A stretch of DNA of 13,210 bases from Planctomycetales bacterium (GTDB lineage: Bacteria > Planctomycetota > Phycisphaerae > SM23-33). The DNA lies in the NCBI GenBank assembly GCA_030642005.1, contig DAOWOP010000064.1, positions 1-13,210 of the forward strand, in the 5' to 3' direction. A program made the position numbers and the translations under genes. Positions 1-7,309 of this stretch are shown in pieces. How positions within the stretch are numbered: the first letter of the stretch is position 1; every line of letters begins with the position of its first letter. Below the pieces are notes generated by a model. It was not told the origin of the DNA. It ran no database searches and worked only from the letters and a program-made list of their open reading frames with translations.

Positions 1-70
1 GCAACGGTTCGATTTTCTCCCATAGTTCATCCGAAACTCGGTACTGATTTTTTCGCTTCTGTTTCTTCAT
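1..70 (-). CDS. IS5-like transposase, N-terminal fragment (cut by window edge)
   Basis: Read on the minus strand, an ATG at 70-68 opens a frame that stays open to the window edge. It begins with a short Lys-rich stretch and then YRVSDELWEKIEPL. This is the usual opening of IS5-family (IS4/IS5 superfamily, DUF4096-type N-terminus) transposases, which cut and paste their own element with a DDE catalytic core. The core would lie outside the window, so catalytic residues cannot be checked. A strong ribosome binding site, GGAAGGAG, lies at 85-78, seven bases before the ATG. Only 23 residues are visible. The family call rests on that short motif, and I cannot say whether the gene is intact. Confidence 0.7.
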   Translation of the reverse strand, partial: MKKQKRKNQYRVSDELWEKIEPL

Positions 71-140
71 CCCTGATCTCCTTCCAAGGCTTCCGTGCTC
101 TTGGATTTATCGGCAAATCAGGGGTTATTAGGATAGGCTC
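1..140 (-). mobile_element. End of an IS5-family insertion sequence (partial)
   Basis: The transposase fragment runs off the left edge, so its upstream side faces into the window. On the minus strand the sequence from 140 inward reads GAGCCTATCCTAATAACCCC. This resembles the GAGCCTATCC-type terminal inverted repeat of some IS5-family elements, remembered from general knowledge rather than matched here. The adjoining TAA at 141-143 would be a plausible short target duplication. The other end is outside the window, so the boundary at 140 is an inference. Confidence 0.4.
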
Positions 141-181
141 TAAGTACAGAGAGGTCCGCACTCTGAAGGTTCCCCGTTTCA

Positions 182-210
182 TTTACTGACGCAAGATAGT
201 ACCATATTAT
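182..210 (+). promoter_or_regulatory. Putative sigma70-type promoter for the efflux operon
   Basis: A -35-like TTTACT at 182-187 is followed after exactly 17 bases by a -10-like TATTAT at 205-210. The -10 matches consensus at 5 of 6 positions and the -35 at 4 of 6. Transcription would start near 217, leaving a leader of about 50 bases before the TolC-family gene. It lies about 40 bases beyond the presumed insertion-sequence end, so the element has not visibly disrupted it. This is a sequence match only. Confidence 0.4.
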
Positions 211-267
211 GCGTTCTATGTTAAGATACTTCGCGTCTCATTCCGTTCCGACTGCTGGGAGGCAGTA

Positions 268-2004
268 ATGAAACCATTTCAGAGAGAATCGCCGATTTTC
301 AGAAACATCAGACGAACAACCTGGTTGGTGGTGGTTATGTCGGCAATAGCGGCGGGATGCACGCCCAAGCAATACGCTCAGCAGGCCGACCGCGACGCCT
401 ACGCCGCGGTTGTATCCGGTCAACGTTCCGCGTTCGGCCAAGCCAAATCGTTCAGCATTGACTATCATCCCTTTGTCGAAGAGAAGGCCAAACCCTCGAA
501 GGCAATCAAGGTCGGAAAGAAGGTCATCTCCGTCGGATCAGGCCCGGCGCAAGTACTGGCGCCGTCGGAATGTCTGGAAATTGCTTTTCGTAATAGTCGG
601 AATCTACAGACCCGCAAGGAGGAGTTGTTCTCCGCCGCCCTGGCCCTGGCCAATTCCCGTCGCGGGTGGACCTGGCCTCTGCTGGGCGGAGAGGCGACCG
701 GAAGCGCCGAGCGCAGCCGGATCGAAAAGTCAGGCCAGTGGGACAACTCCGCCGCTGCCGCAATTGGACCGTCGCTGACACAGAAATTCCGCAACGGCGC
801 GGTGCTGACACTCGCGACGACAATCTCCCTGATATCGGACCTGCTTGGCAGCGACAGCACCACAGTCGGGTCGATGATGGAAGCCAACTTCACCCAGCCG
901 CTGCTCCAGGGGGCATGGCGACAGTTGGCCTACGAGGATCAGTATCGCCTGGAGCGGGATTTCGTCTTCGACGTTTACGCCTACGAGCGGTTCATCCAGA
1001 CCTTCGCAGTCGGTATCGTCAACAAATACTACGACGTTCTCATGAAGCAAGACCGACTGGAAAACGAGCGTCAGAGCATCGAGCGGCTCAAGCAGACCGT
1101 GGCGGTAACGAAGTTCCTGGTTGAAGGCGGGCAGTCACGGATCCAACTGGACCAGGCAGAGCAGAACCTGCTCGACTCCCAGGTCCGGTACGAGTTGAGC
1201 CGGCAGAACTACCGCGACGCGCTGGACGGTTACAAGTTGGAATTGGGGCTTCCCGTCGCCGCAATAGTGGAACTGGACTACCCCGGCGTGCTGAAGGCGC
1301 TTAACAAGGCAGGCCCCAAACCCATTGCCTTCAAGGAATCCGACGCCATTGCCGTAGCTCTGGCGACCCGCCCGGACGTTCTGACCGAGCGGGCCGGGGT
1401 CCGGGACGCCGAACGTAACATTGAGATCGCCGCCGACGCATTTCTTCCCCAGTTGGACGTCGTACTTGGGTATAATGCCGGCGGCGGACCGCACAAGCAC
1501 GATTTCTGGAAGGTGCAGTTTCACCGGCACAAGCGGTTCGCCAGGGTGGATTTCGCCTGGTCGCTGGACCAGACAGACAACCGGGACGCCTATAGAAATT
1601 CTATCATGGCGTTTGACAGAGTCCGGCGTGACTATGACGAATTTCTTGACAGTGTCCGGCTTGAGGTCCGCCAGTCGTTTCGTTCGTTGGTTCGGTCGCG
1701 CCGGAATTACGAGTTACAACTTCGCAGCGTCCGGATCGGCACACGTCGTCGGAAACTGGCGGCCATGCAGCAGAAAGGCGGTGAGGCATCGGCCCGTGAC
1801 GTTCTGGAGGCGGAGGATGCGCTGCGATCGGCCAGGAACGGACTGACCCGCGCGCTGATTGACTACACTACAACCCGCTCGAAGTTCCTGGCGGACCTGG
1901 GTATGCTCCGGGTGGACGAGAAAGGCACGTTGCATGAGCGAACAGAACCAGTCAAATTCGAACGAATCGAGCATCGCTATCCGTACGCCGTCGTCGGCCG
2001 GTAA
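268..2004 (+). CDS. TolC-family outer-membrane efflux lipoprotein
   Basis: This 578-residue protein is the likely outer-membrane channel of the efflux system encoded by the following three genes. Its N-terminus has arginines, a hydrophobic stretch (about residues 18-29) and AAGC with Cys31, so it should be a lipid-anchored signal-peptide protein like many OprM/TolC relatives; the -3 position is Ala rather than the preferred Leu. The rest consists of two long helical halves (roughly 110-340 and 355-560) rich in Arg, Glu, Gln and Leu. These include YRLERDFVFDVYAYERFIQT and RSFRSLVRSRRNYELQLRSV and fit the duplicated OEP fold of TolC proteins. The ATG is preceded by GGGAGG at 257-262. The 3' end overlaps the next gene by 71 bases. 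The substrate cannot be told from sequence. Confidence 0.85.
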   Translation: MKPFQRESPIFRNIRRTTWLVVVMSAIAAGCTPKQYAQQADRDAYAAVVSGQRSAFGQAKSFSIDYHPFVEEKAKPSKAIKVGKKVISVGSGPAQVLAPSECLEIAFRNSRNLQTRKEELFSAALALANSRRGWTWPLLGGEATGSAERSRIEKSGQWDNSAAAAIGPSLTQKFRNGAVLTLATTISLISDLLGSDSTTVGSMMEANFTQPLLQGAWRQLAYEDQYRLERDFVFDVYAYERFIQTFAVGIVNKYYDVLMKQDRLENERQSIERLKQTVAVTKFLVEGGQSRIQLDQAEQNLLDSQVRYELSRQNYRDALDGYKLELGLPVAAIVELDYPGVLKALNKAGPKPIAFKESDAIAVALATRPDVLTERAGVRDAERNIEIAADAFLPQLDVVLGYNAGGGPHKHDFWKVQFHRHKRFARVDFAWSLDQTDNRDAYRNSIMAFDRVRRDYDEFLDSVRLEVRQSFRSLVRSRRNYELQLRSVRIGTRRRKLAAMQQKGGEASARDVLEAEDALRSARNGLTRALIDYTTTRSKFLADLGMLRVDEKGTLHERTEPVKFERIEHRYPYAVVGR

Positions 2005-3583
2005 CAGTGCGAATTGGTTTGGCAGACGCCGGAACCGGATAGCTGCTGGTGTCGTCGCTGCCGCCTGCGCAGCGGTCGGGCTGTGGTTGGCTCTTCGCCC
2101 GTCCAGCCCGACTACTAATACCGGTTCGACCGCCCAGGTTGTCCGTGGGCTATTGGTCGTCTCTGTAACCGAGCGCGGTGAAGTAGAAACCGAAAAACGC
2201 TTCATCATCTCCAACGAACTTCGCTGGCCTGTCATTATCAACATGGTCGTCCCAGAAGGAACGCGGGTCAAACCCGGCGACGTGATCATCAAGTTCGAAT
2301 GCGCCGAACTCATTGAAGCCATTGAAGATCTCCGCATTCTCCTGACCAAGTCCAGGCAGGACTACGAACAGGCCAGCAAGAACGTGGAACTGACCAGAAA
2401 GGAACGGGCCAACCAGGTTCACAAGGCCGGCCAGACCGTTACCGACGCAGCCAAGGCTGTGAGCAGATACATAGAGGGCGAATGGCCTATCAAGCACGGT
2501 CAGGCCCTCAACAACATCAATATCGCCGAGCGGGACCTCGCCCTGGCACAGGACAAACTTGACTTCAAACTCAAGGCCAATCGGGAACTGGCCGAGCACG
2601 CTCCCTACAGCGACAACGAGATCAAGGCCGACAAACTTAACGTCGATCGCCTGAAGTTCGCCCTGAAAAAGGCCCGGTCCGAACTGGTCATGCTGGATAA
2701 GTACGACCACCCAGCCGAGAAACGCAAATTGGAGATGGCGCTGAAGCAGGCGGAACTGGAACTGGAGCGGGCCAACCTGGAGGCGAAACTGCGCGTGCAA
2801 CTGGCCGAGTACGAATCGCTGTCGAAAAAGGAAATCCTCAAGAGGCGTAACGAGAGACTCAAGAGCCTTCTGGAGGATAAGGACAAACTTATCGTCAAGG
2901 CCAAGAAGGCCGGTCTGGTCGTCTATGACACTGCCGGCAACCGCTGGAACCCTTCCAGCGTGGAAGTCGCCGTCGGAGAGAAAATCAACCCGCGGCAGCA
3001 GTTGATGAAAATCCCCAACATGGAGACCCTTCAGATTAAGACCAGGATCTACGAGGCAATTATCGAGAAAGTCTCTCTGGGCCTGAAGGCGCACGTTCGC
3101 CTGGATGCTCATCCGGGCAAGACTATTTCCGGTTACGTCCACAAGGTCGCGGTCCTGCCCAGCCGCCAGCACTCTTGGTTGAATCCCGGCGTGAAGGTCT
3201 TCGACGTGATCATCAAACTCGACGATGAAGTTCTCCGCCTCAAGCCCGGGATGACCGCACAGGTGGAACTGGTCCTGGCCAGACTGGAGAACGTCATGAG
3301 CGTGCCCATCGCGGCAGTCTTCACCGAACAGAACAAGACCTACTGCTGGCGAGTTGAGGACGGCAAGAGCAAACGCATTCAGGTCGAAGTCGGCGGGATG
3401 AACGACGCGAGGGTGCAGATTGTCTCAGGCCTGAACGAGGGCGACACCGTGCTGTTGACCTCGCCCGGCGACGGTCAGGAAGCCAAAGAGAAAACCCCCG
3501 CCAAAGAATCCGGCAAAGAGCCTTCCGAAGAACCCGCCCGCACCCGCCGACCCGCCGGCAGGGCAAAGGGAAAACGACAGTGA
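1934..3583 (+). CDS. HlyD/MacA-type periplasmic adaptor (membrane fusion protein)
   Basis: This 549-residue protein would link the inner-membrane ABC transporter to the outer-membrane channel. A cytoplasmic tail is followed by one membrane helix (about 36-54, IAAGVVAAACAAVGLWLAL). A first half-lipoyl segment lies around 98-122 (PEGTRVKPGDVIIKFE). A very long charged coiled coil runs from about 125 to 320, and the second half-lipoyl (KAGLVVYD) is near 326-332. Beta-barrel and membrane-proximal domains follow to about 510, and the tail is a Lys/Glu/Pro/Arg-rich linker. The coiled coil seems roughly twice as long as in E. coli MacA, from memory. The open frame extends upstream to 1859, but ATG 1934 is chosen because AAAGG lies eight bases before it and the membrane helix then sits at a normal distance. 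It overlaps the TolC gene by 71 bases and the ATPase gene by four. Confidence 0.85.
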   Translation: MSEQNQSNSNESSIAIRTPSSAGNSANWFGRRRNRIAAGVVAAACAAVGLWLALRPSSPTTNTGSTAQVVRGLLVVSVTERGEVETEKRFIISNELRWPVIINMVVPEGTRVKPGDVIIKFECAELIEAIEDLRILLTKSRQDYEQASKNVELTRKERANQVHKAGQTVTDAAKAVSRYIEGEWPIKHGQALNNINIAERDLALAQDKLDFKLKANRELAEHAPYSDNEIKADKLNVDRLKFALKKARSELVMLDKYDHPAEKRKLEMALKQAELELERANLEAKLRVQLAEYESLSKKEILKRRNERLKSLLEDKDKLIVKAKKAGLVVYDTAGNRWNPSSVEVAVGEKINPRQQLMKIPNMETLQIKTRIYEAIIEKVSLGLKAHVRLDAHPGKTISGYVHKVAVLPSRQHSWLNPGVKVFDVIIKLDDEVLRLKPGMTAQVELVLARLENVMSVPIAAVFTEQNKTYCWRVEDGKSKRIQVEVGGMNDARVQIVSGLNEGDTVLLTSPGDGQEAKEKTPAKESGKEPSEEPARTRRPAGRAKGKRQ

Positions 3584-4287
3584 AAGAACTGGTCAACCTG
3601 GAAGACCTCTGGAAGATATATCCTGTCGGCCCTGGCGTCCAGGCGCTGAAGGGCGTCAATCTGCGCATCACCGAGGGTGAATACCTGGCGATTATGGGCC
3701 CCAGCGGATCGGGAAAGAGCACCATGCTGAACCTCCTGGGCTGCCTGGACCGTCCCACGCGAGGCCGATACCGCCTGGGCGACCAGGACGTCTCGACACT
3801 CTCGGACAACGAACTCAGCGAGGTCCGCAACCGCCGGATCGGATTCGTCTTTCAGTCCTTCAACCTCATCCAGCAGTTGACGGTGGTTGAGAACATCGAG
3901 GTCCCGCTGTTCTACCGGGGCCTGCCGAGGCGTCTGCGCCATCCCCGCAGCCGGGAAATGGCCGACATGGTCGGTCTCGGCGATCGCCTGTATCACAAGC
4001 CGGCCGAACTGTCCGGCGGGCAGCAGCAGCGAGTCGCACTCGCACGGGCGCTGGTCAACGAACCGCTGATCCTCCTGGCGGATGAACCTACCGGAAACCT
4101 CGACACGCACACCAGCAACGAAATCATGGTACTGCTCGATGAACTCCATAGTCGGGGGCGTACCATAATTATGGTAACGCACGAATCGCACGTAGCCGTT
4201 CACGCCGAACGCGCCATCCACATGCGCGACGGACAGATCGAATCGGATACTGACGCCGACGCCGAAAACCTGGGCCGACACACATGA
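3580..4287 (+). CDS. ABC transporter ATP-binding protein, MacB/LolD type
   Basis: This 235-residue nucleotide-binding subunit powers the transporter by ATP hydrolysis at the cytoplasmic face. All hallmarks are present: Walker A GPSGSGKST (40-48), Q-loop Gln92 in FVFQSFNLI, signature LSGGQQQR (144-151), Walker B LILLADEP (163-170), D-loop GNLDTHTS and H-loop His201 (MVTHE). The ADEPTGNLD and NLLGCLDRPTRG sequences are typical of the MacB/LolD/FtsE class, whose permeases use a mechanotransmission mechanism. The start is GTG, sharing bases with the adaptor's stop codon (GTGA at 3580-3583), so translation is probably coupled. Its own stop overlaps the permease ATG as ATGA. No key residue is missing. 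The protein is separate from the permease, unlike the fused MacB of E. coli. Confidence 0.93.
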   Translation: MKELVNLEDLWKIYPVGPGVQALKGVNLRITEGEYLAIMGPSGSGKSTMLNLLGCLDRPTRGRYRLGDQDVSTLSDNELSEVRNRRIGFVFQSFNLIQQLTVVENIEVPLFYRGLPRRLRHPRSREMADMVGLGDRLYHKPAELSGGQQQRVALARALVNEPLILLADEPTGNLDTHTSNEIMVLLDELHSRGRTIIMVTHESHVAVHAERAIHMRDGQIESDTDADAENLGRHT

Positions 4288-5558
4288 GAGCCGTCCACAA
4301 AGTCAAGGACATCCTGCTGCTGGGGCTTCACAGCCTGAGCGTGCATAAGGTGCGTTCGACCTTGACGGCCCTGGGCATCTTCATCGGCGTCTGCGGCGTT
4401 ATCGCAATGCTGGCCATTAACGAAGGCGCCAGCGCCGAAGCCCAGCGGACCCTCCGCGCGCTGGGCAGCACGAACATCATCATCATGTCCCGAAAGCCGC
4501 CCCAGGACGACTCCAAGGCCACCGGCAGAACCCGTGGCGCGCTGAACTACGGCCTGACAAAACGCGACGAGACCCGCATCACAGGCGGCAGCGTCCCGTA
4601 CGTGCGGAGGCATGCAACCATACACCAGACGAAGAAGATGGCCTACCTGGCAGGTAAGAACCTGTCAGTCTCGGTCATCGCCACCGAGCCGCTAATCGCC
4701 GAGATTGTCCGGATCGACGTGCTGGCCGGCAGATTCATCACCAGCGTCGACATGCTCCGCCGCAAGCCGCACTGCGTCATAATGGCCCCGCTGGCACGCA
4801 GCCTGTTCGGCTACGAAAACCCGTTGGGAAAGACGGTGCGGATAGGCGGCGAGCCGCTCGTGGTGGTAGGCATGCTTTCCCGCTTACCCCAGGCGCTTGT
4901 CGGCGAAGGCGCTGAAGCGACCGATTCGGTCATCATCCCACGCACCACCGGAATGGACCGCTTCGGCGAGTTAATCGTCGAGGCAAGAACCGGCAGCAGA
5001 ACGTTCGAGCGAGTCGAGATCAGCAGGATCATCCTCCAGATGGAAGAGGAAAAGGACGTCCTCGCCGCAGCGCCCATTATCCGCTCCCTGCTCGAAAGGA
5101 ATCACGACCAGGAAGACTACGACGTAAAGGTTCCGCTGGAACTAATCGAGCAGAAGAAAAAGCAGATGTTCCTCTGGAACGTCATGCTGGTAACGATCGC
5201 GTCGGTGTCGCTGCTGGTCGGCGGGATCGGAATCATGAACATCATGCTGGCGACGGTGGTCGAGCGGACGCGTGAGATCGGCGTCAGGCGGGCAATGGGC
5301 GCCAAGCAGTGGGACATCATCGCCCAGTTCCTGGTCGAGTCGGTAACGCTGACGACCGTCGGTGGCGTCATCGGCATCGCCGCGGGCGTCTGCCTGCCCT
5401 GGATGATCCAGCGGTATCTGCAATTCCCGACGGAAACCTCCGGATGGACAATCCTGCTGCCGTTTCTGATGGCTGTTACGGTGGGCTTGATCAGCGGTAT
5501 TTACCCCGCCGTCCGCGCCGCCAGACTGGACCCGATCGCCGCCCTGCGCCACGAATAG
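4284..5558 (+). CDS. ABC transporter permease, MacB/FtsX family
   Basis: This 424-residue inner-membrane subunit has the MacB topology. One helix lies near the N-terminus (about 27-47, ALGIFIGVCGVIAMLAI), followed by a periplasmic MacB_PCD-like domain (about 48-295). Three C-terminal helices lie at about 298-322, 352-373 and 388-408. The cytoplasmic loop motif ERTREIGVRRAMGAK (about 327-341) and the ending YPAVRAARLDPIAALRHE are diagnostic of this family. Start ATG 4284 overlaps the ATPase stop by four bases, so it is the last gene of a tightly coupled four-gene operon. The set (channel, adaptor, ATPase, permease) is complete for a MacAB-TolC-like pump. The exported compound could be a lipid, peptide or antibiotic and cannot be decided here. 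Confidence 0.92.
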   Translation: MRAVHKVKDILLLGLHSLSVHKVRSTLTALGIFIGVCGVIAMLAINEGASAEAQRTLRALGSTNIIIMSRKPPQDDSKATGRTRGALNYGLTKRDETRITGGSVPYVRRHATIHQTKKMAYLAGKNLSVSVIATEPLIAEIVRIDVLAGRFITSVDMLRRKPHCVIMAPLARSLFGYENPLGKTVRIGGEPLVVVGMLSRLPQALVGEGAEATDSVIIPRTTGMDRFGELIVEARTGSRTFERVEISRIILQMEEEKDVLAAAPIIRSLLERNHDQEDYDVKVPLELIEQKKKQMFLWNVMLVTIASVSLLVGGIGIMNIMLATVVERTREIGVRRAMGAKQWDIIAQFLVESVTLTTVGGVIGIAAGVCLPWMIQRYLQFPTETSGWTILLPFLMAVTVGLISGIYPAVRAARLDPIAALRHE

Positions 5559-5612
5559 ACCAGAGCAAACGAACGACGGACAAACACGCCACCCCTATGT
5601 TTTTCTTTTTCT

Positions 5613-5646
5613 CAATTGGAAATTGAAAATTGGAATTTGCCAATTG
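5613..5646. repeat. AT-rich inverted repeat between convergent genes
   Basis: CAATTGG at 5613-5619 pairs with CCAATTG at 5640-5646. Inside it, AAATT (5620-5624) pairs with AATTT (5634-5638), with a one-base bulge. The T-run lies before the hairpin (5600-5610) on the plus strand rather than after it, so this is not a canonical intrinsic terminator for the permease operon, though it lies between two convergent stops. A 13-base piece, 5618-5630, recurs in reverse complement at 12940-12952, also just after a stop codon. Confidence 0.5.
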
Positions 5647-5647
5647 G

Positions 5648-6919
5648 TCAGGTGCCCATTTCCGAGGAGGCCAGGTACTTTTTCTGCTCTGCGGTGAGGC
5701 GGTCGATCTTGACGCCCATCGTTTTGAGTTTCAGTTTGGCTACCCACGAATCTATTTTGGCGGGGACGGGGTGGACTCCTATTGAGAGTTTCCCTGCCTG
5801 TTTAATAGCGTATTCGCTCGCCAGCGCCTGGGTAGCGAATGACATGTCCATCACGCTGGCGGGATGCCCTTCGGCACAGGCGAGATTGACCAGTCGGCCT
5901 TCACCCAGGATGTAAATCCGCTTGTTACCGGGCAGGACGTACTCGTCCACCAGGTTCCTTACGCCCCGGTTAATTTTTTTAGCGGCCTTTTTCAGTCCGT
6001 CGAGATTCAGTTCAACATTGAAATGCCCGCTGTTGCAGACGATTGCGCCGTCTTTCATTTTCCTGAAGTGCGGCACGTCGATGACGTTGATGTCGCCTGT
6101 AACGGTAATGAACAGGTCGCCGATAGCGGCTGCGGCGGCGATGGGCATGACGTCGAAACCGTCCATTATCGCCTCCAGCGCACGGATGGGATCGACCTCG
6201 CAGACGATGACGTTTGAACCGGCTCCGCGTGCACGGGTCGAAATACCGCGTCCGCACCAGCCATAACCGACCACCACGACTTTTTTACCGGCGAGCAGGA
6301 AATCCGTCGCGCGGATAACGCCGTCGAGACTGCTCTGACCTGTGCCGTAGCGGTTGTCGAAGAGATGCTTGGTATCGGCGTCGTTAACGGCGATGACGGG
6401 GAACTTGAGTATCCCGTTTTTCTCCATGGCCTTGAGTCGGATAACGCCGGTGGTCGTCTCTTCCATTGACGCGACGATGTCGCCGGCGTATCGGCTCATA
6501 TCGGTATGCAGTGCGTTGACCAGGTCGGCTCCGTCGTCCATCGTAACGGTGGGGTGGTGCTTGCAGGCGGATGCGATGTGGTCGTAGTACTTTTTTCGAT
6601 TTTCCGCACGGACGGCATAGACCTTTATGCCGAAGTCCTTAACCAGCGAAGCCGCTACGTCGTCCTGCGTACTGAGCGGGTTGGACGCGCACAGCAGCAG
6701 GTCGGCCCCGCCGGCCTGGAGTGTTCGGGCCAGGTTGGCGGTTTCCGCCGTTACGTGCAGGCAAGCGCTCATCCGCCGGCCTCGAAGGGGCTTTTCCTTC
6801 GCGAACCGCTTGCGGATTAACGCCAGCACCGGCATGTCGCCGTCGGCCCACAGTATCCGCCGCTTGCCCTCGCCGGCAAGTTTCATGTCCTTCACGTCGT
6901 AATTCGTTGTATTAGCCAT
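5648..6919 (-). CDS. ahcY: S-adenosyl-L-homocysteine hydrolase
   Basis: This 423-residue cytoplasmic NAD-dependent enzyme reversibly splits S-adenosylhomocysteine to adenosine and homocysteine, relieving product inhibition of methyltransferases. Visible motifs are HVTAET (55-60), SMEETTTG (151-158, with catalytic Glu near 154), VNDADTKHLFDNRYG (178-192, with Lys184 and Asp188), the NAD-binding loop GYGWCGRG (218-225), EVDP (241-244), NSGHF (296-300), the HPASVMDMS segment (352-360) and HPVP (383-386). The length and the C-terminus LTAEQKKYLASSEMGT match the short subtype known from archaea and Thermotoga. It lacks the Tyr-Arg-Tyr tail of long bacterial and eukaryotic forms. The ATG is preceded on its strand by AGAGGAAACC. 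No other methyl-cycle gene is adjacent. Confidence 0.95.
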   Translation of the reverse strand: MANTTNYDVKDMKLAGEGKRRILWADGDMPVLALIRKRFAKEKPLRGRRMSACLHVTAETANLARTLQAGGADLLLCASNPLSTQDDVAASLVKDFGIKVYAVRAENRKKYYDHIASACKHHPTVTMDDGADLVNALHTDMSRYAGDIVASMEETTTGVIRLKAMEKNGILKFPVIAVNDADTKHLFDNRYGTGQSSLDGVIRATDFLLAGKKVVVVGYGWCGRGISTRARGAGSNVIVCEVDPIRALEAIMDGFDVMPIAAAAAIGDLFITVTGDINVIDVPHFRKMKDGAIVCNSGHFNVELNLDGLKKAAKKINRGVRNLVDEYVLPGNKRIYILGEGRLVNLACAEGHPASVMDMSFATQALASEYAIKQAGKLSIGVHPVPAKIDSWVAKLKLKTMGVKIDRLTAEQKKYLASSEMGT

Positions 6920-7056
6920 GGTTTCCTCTTGAAAAGGTTTTTGAAAAAATCAGTCGGGCGGGCATTGTGGCAATTTCAGCACAGGATTGCAAATCCAATC
7001 TCAACGATCAAATAGAGCGTGTGTAACTGATTTTTCCGGCGAGATTCGCAATTTTG

Positions 7057-7110
7057 AGCAATCAGCGGTCAGCAATCAGCAGTCAGCAATCAGCAGTCAG
7101 CAATCAGCAA
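7057..7110. repeat. 14-base tandem repeat, about 3.9 copies
   Basis: The unit AGCAATCAGCRGTC occurs at 7057-7070, 7071-7084 and 7085-7098, with a truncated fourth copy at 7099-7110. The first copy differs by one base (GG for AG). The sub-unit TCAGCAATCAGCA is exactly the reverse complement of 7198-7210, so the region can fold into a large stem-loop. There are no spacers of unique sequence, so it is not a CRISPR array. Confidence 0.85.
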
Positions 7111-7128
7111 AAGAAAAAACTGAACACT

Positions 7129-7159
7129 GACCGCCCTCGCTTTCCGTGCCAGGGCGGTC
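7129..7159 (-). terminator. Possible terminator of the GH1 transcript
   Basis: GACCGCCCT at 7129-7137 pairs perfectly with AGGGCGGTC at 7151-7159 around a 13-base loop. Read on the minus strand, in the direction of the GH1 gene whose stop is at 7312-7310, the stem is followed nine bases later by TTTTTTCTTTT (7119-7109). The gap between stem and T-run is longer than in classical intrinsic terminators, so activity is uncertain. It could also be just another repeat hairpin. Confidence 0.35.
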
Positions 7160-7194
7160 GGCATTGCAGGTCCTTTGTTTATTTGGTTTTGGCT

Positions 7195-7251
7195 GAATGC
7201 TGATTGCTGAATGCTGAAAGCCGATGGCTTCAGTCAACCGGAACGCTCCGG
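7195..7251. repeat. Inverted copy of the 14-base repeat plus two small hairpins
   Basis: TGCTGATTGCTGA at 7198-7210 is the reverse complement of the tandem unit upstream and is flanked by degenerate TGAATGCTGA copies. It is followed by a hairpin, CTGAAAGCC (7214-7222) with GGCTTCAG (7226-7233, one bulged A). A second hairpin, CCGGA (7238-7242) with TCCGG (7247-7251), has an ACGC loop. These adjoining modules make a composite interspersed element. Confidence 0.55.
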
Positions 7252-7309
7252 AATTCGCCGTTGCACAGGGGCCAGGAAAATCAACCACACACAAATAGAG
7301 CAGTCAACA

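Larger units (their letters stand above)
6920..7309. other. Repeat-rich intergenic region between ahcY and the GH1 gene
   Basis: These 390 bases hold no credible gene. The right-hand reading frame that enters them (starting at 7211) is a shadow of the GH1 gene. The part next to ahcY (6920-7056) should contain its promoter and leader, but no convincing -35/-10 pair was found. GGATT/AATCC at about 6983-6995 is a small inverted repeat. From 7057 onward the region is a mosaic of a 14-base tandem repeat, its inverted copy and three small hairpins, listed separately. The mosaic looks like accumulated short interspersed repeats rather than decayed coding sequence. Confidence 0.6.

Noticed and set aside
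1859..1933. Earlier ATG for the adaptor gene
   Set aside because: It is deep inside the TolC gene with no ribosome binding site, and the added residues have no homology pattern. ATG 1934 has AAAGG at good spacing.
2150..3172. Minus-strand open frame of 340 codons within the adaptor gene
   Set aside because: It is a shadow of the adaptor coding sequence, opposite the coiled coil. Its translation is a low-complexity Leu/Val/Gln/Phe-rich mirror of that region.
6920..7056. S-adenosylhomocysteine riboswitch in the ahcY leader
   Set aside because: I looked for the conserved GC-rich core and pseudoknot partners of known SAH riboswitches on the minus strand and saw no convincing match. A covariance-model search would settle it.
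7057..7110. CRISPR array
   Set aside because: The repeats are 14 bases long and contiguous, without unique spacers, and no cas gene is near.
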